DNA of 64,000 bases from assembly GCA_030447245.1 (NCBI GenBank), contig JAUJPG010000005.1, forward strand, positions 8,117 to 72,116. The letters run 5' to 3'. Below are positions 43,632-53,238 of the stretch, one piece after another (position 1 is the stretch's first letter; every line of letters starts with the position of its first letter). The notes below the pieces were generated by a model. It ran no database searches. It had not been told where the DNA came from and was given only the letters and a program-made list of their open reading frames with translations. The position numbers and the translations under genes are program-made. The stretch is from Chloroflexota bacterium (lineage in GTDB: Bacteria; Chloroflexota; UBA6077; JACCZL01).

Positions 43632-44396
43632 ATGGACGAGTCGGAGCGAGCGGGTGAGCCGAGGATCGAGCGCGTCGTCGAGCTCCGGCGACCAGCGGGG
43701 TTGCCCGCCGGCTATCAGCGCTGGCGTTCGCTGCTGTTCTTGCATTGGCCGATACCGGTCGAGGTGCTCCGGCCTCTGGTCCCGTCCCGTCTCTCGATCG
43801 ACGTCTACGATGGCACCGCCTACGTCGGGCTTACCCCGTTTCTCGTGCGAGGCGCGCGTCCCGTCGGAGCGCCCGACGCGCTATCGCTCGACTTCCTCGA
43901 AACGAACGTGCGGACGTACGTGCACATCGACGGGCGCGACCCCGGGGTGTACTTCTTCTCGCTCGACGCCGCGTCGCTCCTGGCGGTGGTGGGAGCGCGG
44001 GTAGCGTTAGGCCTCCCGTACTTCCACGCACGGATGCGAATGGACTACCGGGATGGGGTTGTCGACTACCGAGCTCGTCGGCTCGTCGGCAGCCGGCCAG
44101 GTCTGGCCGTACGCTACGAGCTGGGCGAGCCGCTCGGCCCCGCGGTTCCAGGCACGCTCGAGCACTTCTTGATCGAGCGCTACGTGCTCCACGTCGATCG
44201 ACCGATCGGCCTGCTAACCGTCCGCGTGCATCACGCCCCATATCCGCTCCAGCGGGCACGAGTCCTCACCCTGGACGACTCCCTGATCGCGGCCGACGGT
44301 CTTCCCGAGCCGCTAGGGCTGCCCCCACTCGTCCACTACGCTGCCGGCGTCGACGTCGACGTCTTCCCGCCGCGCCGCCAGGGGACCAGTCGGTGA
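43632..44396 (+). CDS. DUF2071 (YqjF-like) protein
   Basis: 254 residues with the DUF2071 pattern: RSLLFLHWPIPVEVLRPLVPSRLSIDVYDGTAYVGLTPF at the start, NVRTYVHIDGRDPGVYFFSLDAASLLAVVGAR in the middle, and an acetoacetate-decarboxylase-like beta fold thereafter. The function of YqjF-like proteins is unknown. The ATG at 43632 is preceded by GGGAG. It has no clear operon partner and converges on maf. Confidence 0.87.
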   Translation: MDESERAGEPRIERVVELRRPAGLPAGYQRWRSLLFLHWPIPVEVLRPLVPSRLSIDVYDGTAYVGLTPFLVRGARPVGAPDALSLDFLETNVRTYVHIDGRDPGVYFFSLDAASLLAVVGARVALGLPYFHARMRMDYRDGVVDYRARRLVGSRPGLAVRYELGEPLGPAVPGTLEHFLIERYVLHVDRPIGLLTVRVHHAPYPLQRARVLTLDDSLIAADGLPEPLGLPPLVHYAAGVDVDVFPPRRQGTSR

Positions 44397-44475
44397 TGGC
44401 CCAGGCAAACGGCCATAATCGGCCCCGCCAGCGCTGGCTCAGCCTTGGGGTGCTGACGGCCAATCGCGTGGTTCG

Positions 44476-45144
44476 CTACGCGCCCGCCGTCAGAGGTCCG
44501 CCCTCGTACAGCGCCCGAGCGCGGTGGCACAAGTCGCAGGGAGGCGCGGTCGGCACCCTGCCCGTGTCGAGCCCGGCCGCCCGAAGCCCGCGCACGGCTT
44601 CGCAGAGCGGCAGGCCTACGACGTTCGGGTAGCAGCCCTGGATCTTGCGCACCGGCTGGAAGTCCCGAGCCTGGATCGCATAGCCGCCAGCCTTGTCGAA
44701 CGGACTACCGCTGACGATGTACTGCTCCAGTTCGACCTCACTGTACTCCCGCATGTCGACGGGAGTCTCGACCGAAGCGTCCCACACCACCGACCGATCG
44801 GCCACCACCGCCACTGCGGTCACGACCGTGTGTTGCCGTCCGCGCAGCGCCCGCAGCATCGCCCGAGCCTCATCCAGCGAGGACGGCTTGCCGAGCAGTG
44901 ACCCCTCCAGCACGACTATCGTATCGGCTCCGAGTACCGGTCGATGAGGGTCTGATCGGGCACCGGCCAGCGCTTTGGCCGCGGAAAAGCGTCGCACCAA
45001 CTGATCGCCACGTTCGCCCGGCCGCGACGTTTCGTCAACGTCGGCCGGGGAGACGGCGAACGGAAGTTGAAGCAGCGCGAGCAGCTCCCGGCGGCGCGGC
45101 GAGGCCGAGGCAAGCGTGAAGACAGGGTCGCCGCACGTTGACAT
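44476..45144 (-). CDS. maf: Maf-family nucleotide pyrophosphatase
   Basis: 222 residues. Signatures SASPRRRELL at the N-terminus, the catalytic Asp in VLGADTIVVL, and SGSPFDKAGGYAIQ with the conserved Lys. A C-terminal CDLCHRAR is unusual and gives two cysteines. Maf proteins hydrolyse dTTP/UTP and modified nucleotides and are linked to septum formation in some bacteria. The start is at 45144; the region upstream holds the divergent promoter at 45138-45167. Confidence 0.92.
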   Translation of the reverse strand: MSTCGDPVFTLASASPRRRELLALLQLPFAVSPADVDETSRPGERGDQLVRRFSAAKALAGARSDPHRPVLGADTIVVLEGSLLGKPSSLDEARAMLRALRGRQHTVVTAVAVVADRSVVWDASVETPVDMREYSEVELEQYIVSGSPFDKAGGYAIQARDFQPVRKIQGCYPNVVGLPLCEAVRGLRAAGLDTGRVPTAPPCDLCHRARALYEGGPLTAGA

Positions 45145-45167
45145 TTCGACAACCTTTCCCCTATCAT
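45138..45167 (+). promoter_or_regulatory. Near-consensus promoter of the membrane glycosyltransferase
   Basis: TTGACA at 45138-45143 and TATCAT at 45162-45167 are separated by 18 bases, one of the best promoter matches in the window. The expected start near 45174 means the coding region must begin after this point, which excludes the upstream part of the open frame and supports the ATG at 45271. Confidence 0.65.
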
Positions 45168-45270
45168 CGCGCAGCGAGGGTCCTAGCTGCCGAGGTGCCC
45201 GCCGTGCGGCAGGACAGGGCTCCCCGTGGCCGCCGGCCCCCGACGGTCGGCCGCAGGAGCCGGGCGCGCG

Positions 45271-46955
45271 ATGCGCGCCCGGTTTCGCTTTCCGGACGAG
45301 GAACCGACCCTGTCTACTACCGAGGCCGCTCCCACCTCGGCCGCATCACCTGCTCGGGTCGCGGCTGCCGGCCCGAGCCCAGTGGCACCCAACTGGCAGA
45401 TGCTGACTCGGGGAGCCCGGGCGCCGGTGTCCTCGGGGCGCCTGCCCGCGTCGCTCTCACCGTCAGTGCCGTTCACTGGTCAACGCCGAATATCATCGGC
45501 GTCGACGGCTACTACCACATCAAGATGGCAGAGATCCTGCGCCAGCAGGGCTGGCGGATGCTCCTGCCGCTCGAGTTTCCCTGGCTGCCGACGACCGTCC
45601 TCAATCCTGCCGACTTCACCAACCATCACCTGCTGTTCCACCTCCTGCTGGCGCCGTTCACGCTGCTCGATCTACGTATCGGCGCCAAGCTGTCGGCAGT
45701 CGTTTTCGCCACCGCGGCCCTGATGACGGCCTACCAGATCATGGCCGAGCACCGCATCAGGTTCGCACCACTCTGGCTGCTCGTGATGCTATCGGCGGCA
45801 GGGCCGTTCCTGTACCGGCTGAGCATGACGCGCCGCCAATCGCTGACCCTGTGCCTGCTGCTGCTGGCGCTGTACCTCGCATTCAGCGGGCGCCGCCGTT
45901 GGCTTCTGCCGCTCGGGTTTGCGTTCAGCTGGTTGTTCGACGGTTTTCCGCTGCTCCTCGGAGTGTGTGGCGCAGCGTTCCTTGGGGAGTGGTGGCAGAC
46001 CCGCCGGCCGCACTGGGGATTGCTCCTCTATCCGGCGGCCGGGGTGGCACTTGGGACCCTGATCCACCCGCACTTCCCGAACAACTTGTGGTTCTCGTAC
46101 CTGCACATGCAGCCCAAACTGCTCCAGCTCTTCGGTCTCCGTGAGACCGAGGCCGTGATCCGCGTCGGCAACGAGTGGTACCCGTACAGCACCGACTTTC
46201 TGCTAAGCGCCAACTGGCTCGCGCTGCTGCTGCCAGTGCTCGGCCTGGTGCCAATCCTGCTCGATCCACGTCCAGCTCGGCTACGCGCAATTGACGGCAA
46301 AGTGATCGCCCTCGGGATCGTTGCCGTGACGTTCCTGCTCCTGTTTCTCCGCTCGCGCCGCTGGATCGAGGCGGAGCCGGCGTTCGCCGTCCTGTTCTGC
46401 GCATTCGCCTGGAATCGTGCCCTGCCCGAGTGGGCCCACGATCGGCTGCGAATGCGCCTGCCGTCGGGCGCGGCCATGCTGGTCGCCGTCGCGGCCGCGG
46501 CGCTCGTGGCGCCGCTGTTCTACCGGTCGGTCACGACCGCGATAGCCGACGTTCGCTCGACGCGCGACTACCTCCAGTACCGTGACGCGGCGCGCTGGCT
46601 GGCCCAGAACACACCGCCCGGCGCCCGAGTGTTCGCGACCGACTGGGACGACTTTCCAGAGCTGTTCTTCTGGAACACCCACAACGTCTATCTGGTCGGC
46701 CTGGACCCGACGTACATGTACCTGCACGACGGCCCTCTGTACCTTCGCTGGCGGGACATCACGCGCGGCCGAGTAGAGCGCCCGTCTTCGGCGATCCGCG
46801 ATGAGTTCGACAGCGGCTTTGTGTTCAGTGACCTCGCCCACGACGCCTTCCTGCGTCATGCCGCCGCGGACCCGGGCATGGTCGAAGTATTCCGCTCGAA
46901 GAACGCCGTCGTCTTTCGCGTCGAGGGCTGGCGCGCGACGCCGAGCACAGAGTAG
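45271..46955 (+). CDS. Polytopic membrane glycosyltransferase-like protein, probable N-terminal frameshift
   Basis: About 560 residues after repair. Many membrane helices (for example RFAPLWLLVMLSAAGPFLY, LTLCLLLLALYLAF, WLLPLGFAFSWLFDGF) and GVDGYYHIKMAEI at the N-terminal loop resemble dolichyl/polyprenyl-phosphate-mannose-dependent transferases. The ATG at 45271 has CAGGAG upstream and follows the strong promoter at 45138, but it is in a different frame from the main body, so a one-base shift between about 45,400 and 45,470 is needed. No other start exists in the main frame before 45,525. Donor and acceptor unknown. Confidence 0.6.
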
Positions 46956-47030
46956 CCGGTTCCGGTGCCTGTGCCCCGCGCCCCTATCAGCGACCTAGGA
47001 AGTGCCGGAGAACGCTAAGCGCGTGCTCGA

Positions 47031-48782
47031 TTACGGTTCCTCTTCGATGGGAGCAAAGCGAACGCCCACCGGACGGGACGGCGAGAGCTGATAGACCCGC
47101 GCGTAGTCGATCCCGTTGATCCTGACGACTCGCCTGGGCGCCCGGCCGGCAACCTCGGAGGGGGTGTGGCCACGCTGCGCGGCGCTGACGTAGTCGACGA
47201 TCCAGTCGGCAGGCCGTGGGTCGCCGTAGCGCAGGACCGTCCCACGGACCAGAGCCTGGAAGTTCAAGACCTGCGGATAGTAAATCGCAATGTGCGACGC
47301 GTCCGCCTCCGGCTGTTCGTTCAAGAAGTCGGCCACCTGGTCGAGGCCCTCACCCCAGCCGACCAGCAGCGCCCGCTCGGCCGTTCGCCCGCCGCCCAGC
47401 AGCGGGTTGTAGTACGCCAGCGGATACGCTCGGACCGGGACAAGAGCGGCCACCTGCCCCAGGCCAACCACCAGGATGGCGAGTCCGGCATACACGGACG
47501 GGCGAGCGTCGACACCGGGCAGCAACCGGCGACCGACGACCCACATTGACGACAGCCCGAGCCCAGCAAGGATCGCCAGGACCGGGAACAGCGGCAGGGC
47601 GTAGCGGTCGAGCTTCTTGCTGGCAACAACCAGCAAGAGTGAGAAACCGACCACGAACCCCACGAGCAGCAGGCTCCAAAGACGGAGGGCCGGCGGCGGC
47701 AGCAGGATGGCCACCGCGGCGAGGCCCACGACGACCATCGGCGCCAAGCGGAACGCCAGGGCGAGTGGATAGAAGAGCGGGCCCGGGTCAGCCGTCGGCT
47801 GGCCAAGGAAGAAGTTGCCCGGACCGTGCGGAGCGCCGGCCGTCAAGAGCTGGTATTCGACCGCGCGCCGGACCGTCTCGACTGGCGCTACCCAGAGCGC
47901 CGGCCAGAGGGCCACGATCGTGGCCAGTGCGGCAACCGCGCAGATCGCCAGGTCCAGGACCGCCTTGCGCATCCCACCCGCTCCGAGCTCGCGCCAGGAA
48001 GTGCGCGCCACCGGTCGTTTCGACCAGGGGGGCCAAGGGCTCAGGTGTGCCCCAAACGCCAAGATTGGCAGGAAGGCTGCCAGGAACAGTGACGGCGCCT
48101 TGGTTAGCACCCCCAGACCCGCCGTCACTCCGCAGAGCACCAGGTAAGCGCGCCCGCCGCCATCCCACCAGTACACTACTCCAGCGAGCATCGAAGCGGT
48201 CATCAATCCCGCACCGAGCGCGTCCAGGTGAACGATCTGGCTATGCGCAATGAGGAACGGGTCGAACGCCATCAACAGCCCGGCCAGCGCGCCCGGCCCG
48301 GGCCCGAGCAGGCGCCAGGCAAGCAGCGCAATCAGGGTCAAAAGTCCGGCGTTGGCAACGCCCAATCCAATTCTCGCCCGCTGAACCAGCTCAGGGAACT
48401 CCGGCAGACGGGTGACTGGTCCGCTAACGGCCGTGATTCCCGCCAGCCGTGACGCCTCGGACCCGATTCCGAGCCACGCCACCCACATCGTCGTGACGCC
48501 CGGGTGGCCACTCTGGTACGTCCGTTCGAGCGATCCTCGTTCGAGGGCGCGCGCGAAGTTGCCGGTCCGTCGCATCCAGTTGTCCTCGTCGGGCGTGACG
48601 AACCGGGGACCGTTGAGGACCCGCGGAACCAGCGCGAGCAGGAATAAGGCGGTGACTGCGATCAGGACGGCCCAGAGCCGCCTCTCGACCAGCAAACCGA
48701 CTCGGGCTGGCCAACGCTCGCCAGTCTGGCCCGTTGGTCTGAAGTCGAGGCACGCGCGCTTCGAGCTCGTCGAGGGGCTCAC
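47031..48782 (-). CDS. Glycosyltransferase family 39-like (PMT) membrane protein
   Basis: 583 residues. A first helix (LWAVLIAVTALFLLALVPRVL) is followed by the periplasmic loop with TPDEDNWMRR, holding the acidic residues typical of PMT/ArnT enzymes. About ten further helices follow, with GLLMAFDPFLIAHSQIVHLDALGAG as a family-like stretch, then a soluble C-terminal part (about 480-583). It should transfer a sugar from a polyprenyl-phosphate carrier to protein or lipid. It is convergent with the other membrane glycosyltransferase; the 75 bases between them hold no gene. Confidence 0.85.
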   Translation of the reverse strand: MSPSTSSKRACLDFRPTGQTGERWPARVGLLVERRLWAVLIAVTALFLLALVPRVLNGPRFVTPDEDNWMRRTGNFARALERGSLERTYQSGHPGVTTMWVAWLGIGSEASRLAGITAVSGPVTRLPEFPELVQRARIGLGVANAGLLTLIALLAWRLLGPGPGALAGLLMAFDPFLIAHSQIVHLDALGAGLMTASMLAGVVYWWDGGGRAYLVLCGVTAGLGVLTKAPSLFLAAFLPILAFGAHLSPWPPWSKRPVARTSWRELGAGGMRKAVLDLAICAVAALATIVALWPALWVAPVETVRRAVEYQLLTAGAPHGPGNFFLGQPTADPGPLFYPLALAFRLAPMVVVGLAAVAILLPPPALRLWSLLLVGFVVGFSLLLVVASKKLDRYALPLFPVLAILAGLGLSSMWVVGRRLLPGVDARPSVYAGLAILVVGLGQVAALVPVRAYPLAYYNPLLGGGRTAERALLVGWGEGLDQVADFLNEQPEADASHIAIYYPQVLNFQALVRGTVLRYGDPRPADWIVDYVSAAQRGHTPSEVAGRAPRRVVRINGIDYARVYQLSPSRPVGVRFAPIEEEP

Positions 48783-48948
48783 TCGCGGCTAGTTCTCAGT
48801 GGCAGAATCGTGGACGCCCATACCGCGCTGGCGGTCTGCCTGGGCCGCACGCTCACTGTGGCGCGAAGAGCCAGTCCACGGGACACGCAATGGGGCGTGA
48901 AGGGAGAGTTAGGAGGAACCATCTGGCCTCGGTCCACTCGGGGTGCGG

Positions 48949-48954
48949 TACAAT
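48949..48954 (+). promoter_or_regulatory. Candidate -10 box before the tatA-like gene
   Basis: TACAAT at 48949-48954, with a weak -35 region at 17-base spacing. It lies about 118 bases before the ATG at 49072 in the 289-base divergent gap after the GT39-like gene. Nothing else is seen in that gap. Confidence 0.4.
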
Positions 48955-49071
48955 GCGAGAGTGGCCGACAAGGCCGGCTGGATGGTAGCATGGCCCGCTA
49001 CCGTCCAGGCATCGGCGGCACCACCGTCGCGCGCTTCGGACCACACGCGACAGGAGCACGGGAGGAGCGAC

Positions 49072-49485
49072 ATGCCTACACTGGGCGCGCCTGAACTGAT
49101 CATTATCCTGGTGATCATCATCTTGATCTTTGGCGTCGGCAAGCTGCCAGAAGTCGGGTCGGCCCTCGGCAAGGGACTTCGCGAGTTCCGCACGGCCACT
49201 GACGACAAGGACAAGGCTGACGATCAAGCTCCGGCAACGGCGACATCGGCGCCGCCCGCGGCCGTTGAGCCGACTCGCCAGACCGCGGCGATCGACGCTC
49301 CCCGGGTCGAGAGCAACGGAGCTCGAGCGTACACCGTCCAGCACGGGGACACGCTGGAGTCGATTGCACGACGACACGATGTGAGTGTCGAGTCGCTAAT
49401 GGAGGCCAACGGGTACAGCCGACCGGATCGCGTGCTCGACCCCGGCGATAACGTCCGCCTCCCGAGCTCCGGCCGGTCGGTCTAG
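49072..49485 (+). CDS. TatA/E-type protein fused to a LysM domain
   Basis: 137 residues. Residues 1-45 are a canonical TatA: a membrane helix (ELIIILVIIILIFGVGKLPE) then the amphipathic segment GSALGKGLREFR. A charged and Ala/Pro linker covers about 45-85. Residues about 87-130 form one LysM domain (YTVQHGDTLESIARRHDVSVESLMEANG, NVRLP). TatA forms the Tat pore with its C-terminus normally cytoplasmic, whereas LysM normally binds peptidoglycan outside. No TatB or TatC gene is nearby. GGAGGAG supports the start. The next gene encodes a Tat-type lipoprotein. Confidence 0.88.
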   Translation: MPTLGAPELIIILVIIILIFGVGKLPEVGSALGKGLREFRTATDDKDKADDQAPATATSAPPAAVEPTRQTAAIDAPRVESNGARAYTVQHGDTLESIARRHDVSVESLMEANGYSRPDRVLDPGDNVRLPSSGRSV

Positions 49486-49509
49486 CGGGTGCTCGCCTGA
49501 GTCGAGCGC

Positions 49510-49539
49510 TTGACGTGCGGTGTTCGCTGCAACCATAGT
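49510..49539 (+). promoter_or_regulatory. Promoter of the sugar ABC operon
   Basis: TTGACG at 49510-49515 and CATAGT at 49534-49539 are 18 bases apart. The transcript would carry a leader of roughly 145 bases before the ATG at 49693. Confidence 0.55.
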
Positions 49540-49692
49540 ACGCGGCAGCAGGCTCGTGGCGGCCGCGGCGCGGACGGGTACTCTCTGGGTATGCCTCGGC
49601 GGTGAGCGCCTGGTTTCCCGCCCTGCGTAACCAGACCACGCACCCGCGAAGCTGGACCTGCGCGGCTCCGCAAGGGAGAGGGAGTTGGGCAC

Positions 49693-51126
49693 ATGTCTGA
49701 GTCGATCGACGATCGTACCGTTTCGCGACGCCGTTTCCTGAAGTTCGCCGCGTTGACGGCGACTGCCGTGCCAGCGCTCCAGGCGTGCGCGCAGCAACCG
49801 ACTGCGCCCGCCGCTCCCGCGAAGACGGACGCCAATCCAACCGGCGTCGCCGCGCAGCCGGCCGCTCCGGCACAGCCGACTAGCGCGCGCGTGCTGCCCG
49901 GCCAGCCCGGCGCTTCACAGCCCGCGGCCGGTAAGACGAAATCCCTGACCTTCATGCAGGAGAACTCGTTTGTCAAGGCGTTCGACGATCACTTCACCAA
50001 GGTTCTGGCGCCGGAATACCAAAGGCAGACTGGCGTCGAGGTCGCGTTCGACGGAACCAGCGTCGGGGGCGTGTTGCCCAAGATTAGCGCCGCTGTCGAG
50101 ACAAACTCCGGGCCAGAGACGGTCATGCTCTCGTTTAACTGGGCCCACCTGTTCGATCAGAAGCTGATCGATGTGTCGGACATCGCCGAGGAGGTGGGTC
50201 GGCGCCACGGTGGTTGGTACGACTCGATCAAGGAAGCCGTCGTCATCGACGGCAAGTGGAAGGGCATCCCTCTCGGCAACATTGGCCAGTTGATGGTCTA
50301 CCGCACTGACTGGTTCAAGGAGGCCGGTTACGACAAGTTCCCGAACACTTGGGACGGACTGCTCGAGGCGGGCACGAAGCTGAAGCAGAATGGCCGGCCA
50401 TTCGGCTTCGAGTTCGGTCACGGGTTTGGGGACAATCACGGCTGGATGTATCCGCTGCTCTGGTCGTTCGGGGCCCGCGAGGTCGAGAAGGACGGCAAGA
50501 CCGTCGTGCTGGACTCTGACGAAACGGCCCGCGCAGTCGACTACGTGCGGACGTTCTTCGACAAGACCCAGCTCCCCGACGTGATGGGGTGGACCGACGT
50601 CAACAATAACCGCTCATTCCTGGCCGGCCAGATCTCGTGTACCAACAACGCCGCGAGCATCCTGATTTCGGCCAAGGCCGAGTTCCCGGACATCGCCGCG
50701 AACACCGGCCACGCGCTCAACCCGATTGGACCGGACGGACAGCGGTACGGGTTCTTGAATCCCTGGAATCACGCCGGCTTCACCTACGCGCCGGATCAAG
50801 AGGGAACCAAGGCCTTCCTCAAGTGGCTTACCGACGAGAAGCAGTACGTCGATCGGCTCGTCGCCGCCGAGACGTACTACGCGCCGTTCCTCAAGGGCCT
50901 GGAGAGTCATCCGATGTGGGAGAAAGAGCCGCGAATGCAGCCCTTCAAGGAGCTGATCCCGATCTCCCACCTGCCCGGCTGGCCAGCCATTTCGAGTCGC
51001 GCGACCTCGGAGAGCATGGCCAAGTACGTCATCGTGGACATGTTCGCCGGCGCGGGTCAAGGTAAGTCGACAAAGGAAGTTATCGGCACCGCGACCCAGC
51101 AACTCAAGCAGATCTACGGCGCCTAG
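49693..51126 (+). CDS. Sugar-type ABC substrate-binding lipoprotein (Tat signal)
   Basis: 477 residues. SRRRFLKFAAL is a twin-arginine motif and VPALQAC a lipobox, so it is probably exported folded and lipid-anchored. An Ala/Pro linker (about 33-75) leads into a family-1-type extracellular solute-binding fold (LAPEYQRQTGVEVAFD, PLGNIGQLMVYRTDWFKEAGY, NTWDGLLEAGTKLKQ, LNPWNHAGFTYAPDQEGTKAFLKWL). These bind oligosaccharides or related ligands. It is followed by two permeases but no ATPase gene, as is common when a shared MsiK-type ATPase is used. Confidence 0.9.
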   Translation: MSESIDDRTVSRRRFLKFAALTATAVPALQACAQQPTAPAAPAKTDANPTGVAAQPAAPAQPTSARVLPGQPGASQPAAGKTKSLTFMQENSFVKAFDDHFTKVLAPEYQRQTGVEVAFDGTSVGGVLPKISAAVETNSGPETVMLSFNWAHLFDQKLIDVSDIAEEVGRRHGGWYDSIKEAVVIDGKWKGIPLGNIGQLMVYRTDWFKEAGYDKFPNTWDGLLEAGTKLKQNGRPFGFEFGHGFGDNHGWMYPLLWSFGAREVEKDGKTVVLDSDETARAVDYVRTFFDKTQLPDVMGWTDVNNNRSFLAGQISCTNNAASILISAKAEFPDIAANTGHALNPIGPDGQRYGFLNPWNHAGFTYAPDQEGTKAFLKWLTDEKQYVDRLVAAETYYAPFLKGLESHPMWEKEPRMQPFKELIPISHLPGWPAISSRATSESMAKYVIVDMFAGAGQGKSTKEVIGTATQQLKQIYGA

Positions 51127-51140
51127 CGGCGGATTGGACG

Positions 51141-51173
51141 GGAGTTACTGAGGGCGGCCCCTCTTCTGACTCC
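51141..51173 (+). terminator. Two-tier hairpin between binding-protein and permease genes
   Basis: GGAGT (51141-51145) pairs with ACTCC (51169-51173), and inside it GAGGG (51150-51154) pairs with CCCTC (51159-51163). Hairpins at this place often protect or attenuate the transcript so that the binding protein is made in excess over the permeases. Confidence 0.5.
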
Positions 51174-51207
51174 TGTCTAGTCTTTGCTCAGGAGAGAGGA
51201 GCGAAGC

Positions 51208-52140
51208 ATGGCCGTTGGCTCGCGATCGTTCACCGTCGCGGAGGCGGCTGGGCGTCCGCGATCCGTCGTCAGCCGCCTGCTGGAGCGCGAGGCCGTCTTC
51301 AGCTGGCTGATGCTCGGGCCGGCCGTGCTCTTCCTGCTGGCGTTGGTCGCTTACCCATTTGTGTACGGAATCCTGCTCAGCCTGCAGAACCGTGCAGTTG
51401 GCCAGGGAGGCACGTTCGTCGGCCTGCAGAACTTCGTCGCCAACGCGAACGACCCGGTGTTCTGGCAGATCGCGCGGAACACCATCGTCTTCACCGCGGT
51501 TGCGACGATCATCAAGCTTGTAGGTGGGATGGGAATGGCTCTGGTGATGAACCAGCACTTCCCGCTGAAGAACGCCGTCCGCGCCGCGCTGCTGCTGCCG
51601 TGGATCGTGCCGACGGTCTTGAGCACGATCGCCTGGATGTGGATTTTCGACCCGACGTTCAGCGTGATCAACTGGGCGCTAACCTCGAGCGGACTGCGCT
51701 CCACCGGGCTACCCTGGCTGGGAGACGGCGTCTGGGCGATGGTCGCGATCATCATTGCCAACGTCTGGCGCGGGCTGCCCTTCTACGCAGTTACCCTGCT
51801 GGCCGCCCTTCAAACGATCTCCCAGGAGCTGTACGAGGCCGCGGCGATCGACGGCGCGTCTTCGCGCCAGCGGTTCTGGCACGTCACATTGCCAATGCTG
51901 AAGCCCGTCCTGCTGATCACGACGATGTTTTCGGTGATCTTCACCTTCTCCGACTTCCAGCTGGTCTACGTCCTGACCGGCGGCGGGCCGGCGAACGCGA
52001 CGCACCTGTTCGCCACCTACGCCTTCAACATCGCTATGGGCGCGGGCCAGCTCGGAAACGGCGCGGCCGTCGCGCTGTCGATGTTCCCGCCCCTGGCACT
52101 GGTGATCGCTGCGCTGACGCTCTACCTGCGCAAGGATTAG
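51208..52140 (+). CDS. Sugar ABC transporter permease, MalF-like
   Basis: 310 residues from the ATG at 51208, which has AGGAGAGAGGAG upstream. Six membrane helices and the EAA loop (QELYEAAAIDGASSRQRFWHVTLPMLKP) that docks the ATPase are present. A short N-terminal extension of about 30 residues precedes the first helix. It pairs with the permease encoded 15 bases downstream. Confidence 0.93.
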   Translation: MAVGSRSFTVAEAAGRPRSVVSRLLEREAVFSWLMLGPAVLFLLALVAYPFVYGILLSLQNRAVGQGGTFVGLQNFVANANDPVFWQIARNTIVFTAVATIIKLVGGMGMALVMNQHFPLKNAVRAALLLPWIVPTVLSTIAWMWIFDPTFSVINWALTSSGLRSTGLPWLGDGVWAMVAIIIANVWRGLPFYAVTLLAALQTISQELYEAAAIDGASSRQRFWHVTLPMLKPVLLITTMFSVIFTFSDFQLVYVLTGGGPANATHLFATYAFNIAMGAGQLGNGAAVALSMFPPLALVIAALTLYLRKD

Positions 52141-52155
52141 GGGGTCAACCCAGAT

Positions 52156-53001
52156 ATGGTCGGCAGTCGCGCTTGGACTCACCGCGCGTTGACGCTGTAC
52201 CTGCCGCTGGCGTCCTTCCTGTTCATCATGTTGTTCCCGTTCTACTGGATGCTGATCACGTCGTTGAAGCCGAATTCGGAGTTGTACAACGCGCGGGGCA
52301 ACCCTCTGGTCGTCTCCGCCCCGACGTTGGTGCACTACACCGGGCTGCTCTCCGAGACCGGGTTCTTGACCTGGACCTACAACACGATGTTGGTCGCCGT
52401 GGTGACGACGGTCGTGTCGCTGGTGCTCGGGACGATGGCGGCGTACCCGCTGGCCCGGATGAACTTCCCTGGCGTGGCGGTCGTCGCAATGGCGATCGCC
52501 GCGACCTACCTGGTACCGCAAACGCTGCTGTTTATTCCGATGGCCGACATCGTCTTCCGCCTGGGACTGAGCAATTCGCTCTGGGCGGTGATCCTGACGT
52601 ATCCGACCTTTCTGATCCCGTTCATCGCCTGGCTGTTGATGGGCTACTTCAAGACGGTCCCGCGAGAGCTCGAGGACTCGGCGCGGATCGACGGAGCGAG
52701 CCGTTTCCAGGCGATGTGGCGAGTCGTCCTGCCATTGTGCGTGCCAGGTCTGCTGTCAGCCGGCATCTTCGCCTTCACTCTGTCCCAAAACGAGTTTCTC
52801 TATGCCCTGATTTTCCTGGCCAAGAGTGCGATCCGGACCGTTCCCGTCGCCGCGATCTCCGAGTTGATCCGCGGTGATGTGTTCTTCTGGGGCCAATTGA
52901 TGGCCGCCGCGCTGCTGGGCTCAATCCCCGTCGCCGTGATCTATTCATTCTTCGTCGAGCACTACGTCGCCGGCCTGACTGCCGGCGCGGTCAAGGGCTG
53001 A
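52156..53001 (+). CDS. Sugar ABC transporter permease, MalG-like
   Basis: 281 residues, six helices, EAA loop RELEDSARIDGASRFQAMWRVVLPLCVPG. It closes the operon that starts with the Tat-lipoprotein binding protein. The following 237 bases hold no gene that I can support, and no ATPase gene follows. Confidence 0.93.
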   Translation: MVGSRAWTHRALTLYLPLASFLFIMLFPFYWMLITSLKPNSELYNARGNPLVVSAPTLVHYTGLLSETGFLTWTYNTMLVAVVTTVVSLVLGTMAAYPLARMNFPGVAVVAMAIAATYLVPQTLLFIPMADIVFRLGLSNSLWAVILTYPTFLIPFIAWLLMGYFKTVPRELEDSARIDGASRFQAMWRVVLPLCVPGLLSAGIFAFTLSQNEFLYALIFLAKSAIRTVPVAAISELIRGDVFFWGQLMAAALLGSIPVAVIYSFFVEHYVAGLTAGAVKG

Positions 53002-53238
53002 GCTGCCGGGTTAGCGCTCCTCGGGTTCGTCCCGGCAGACGGGTCTGGGGGCGCCAACCAGCGATGCCACGCGAGCGTCCATGCCTCTGAGCAGCACGAG
53101 CGCCGATCTCCATCCCGCTGCCGGCTTGCGGGTCACTCGAGCAGCTCCACGGGGTCGTAGCGCCTCGACGGTCTCGCAGACGACACGCGTGACGCGCTCG
53201 TGCCCGCCGGTCAATCTGCCTCAGGACGACACCTGGTC

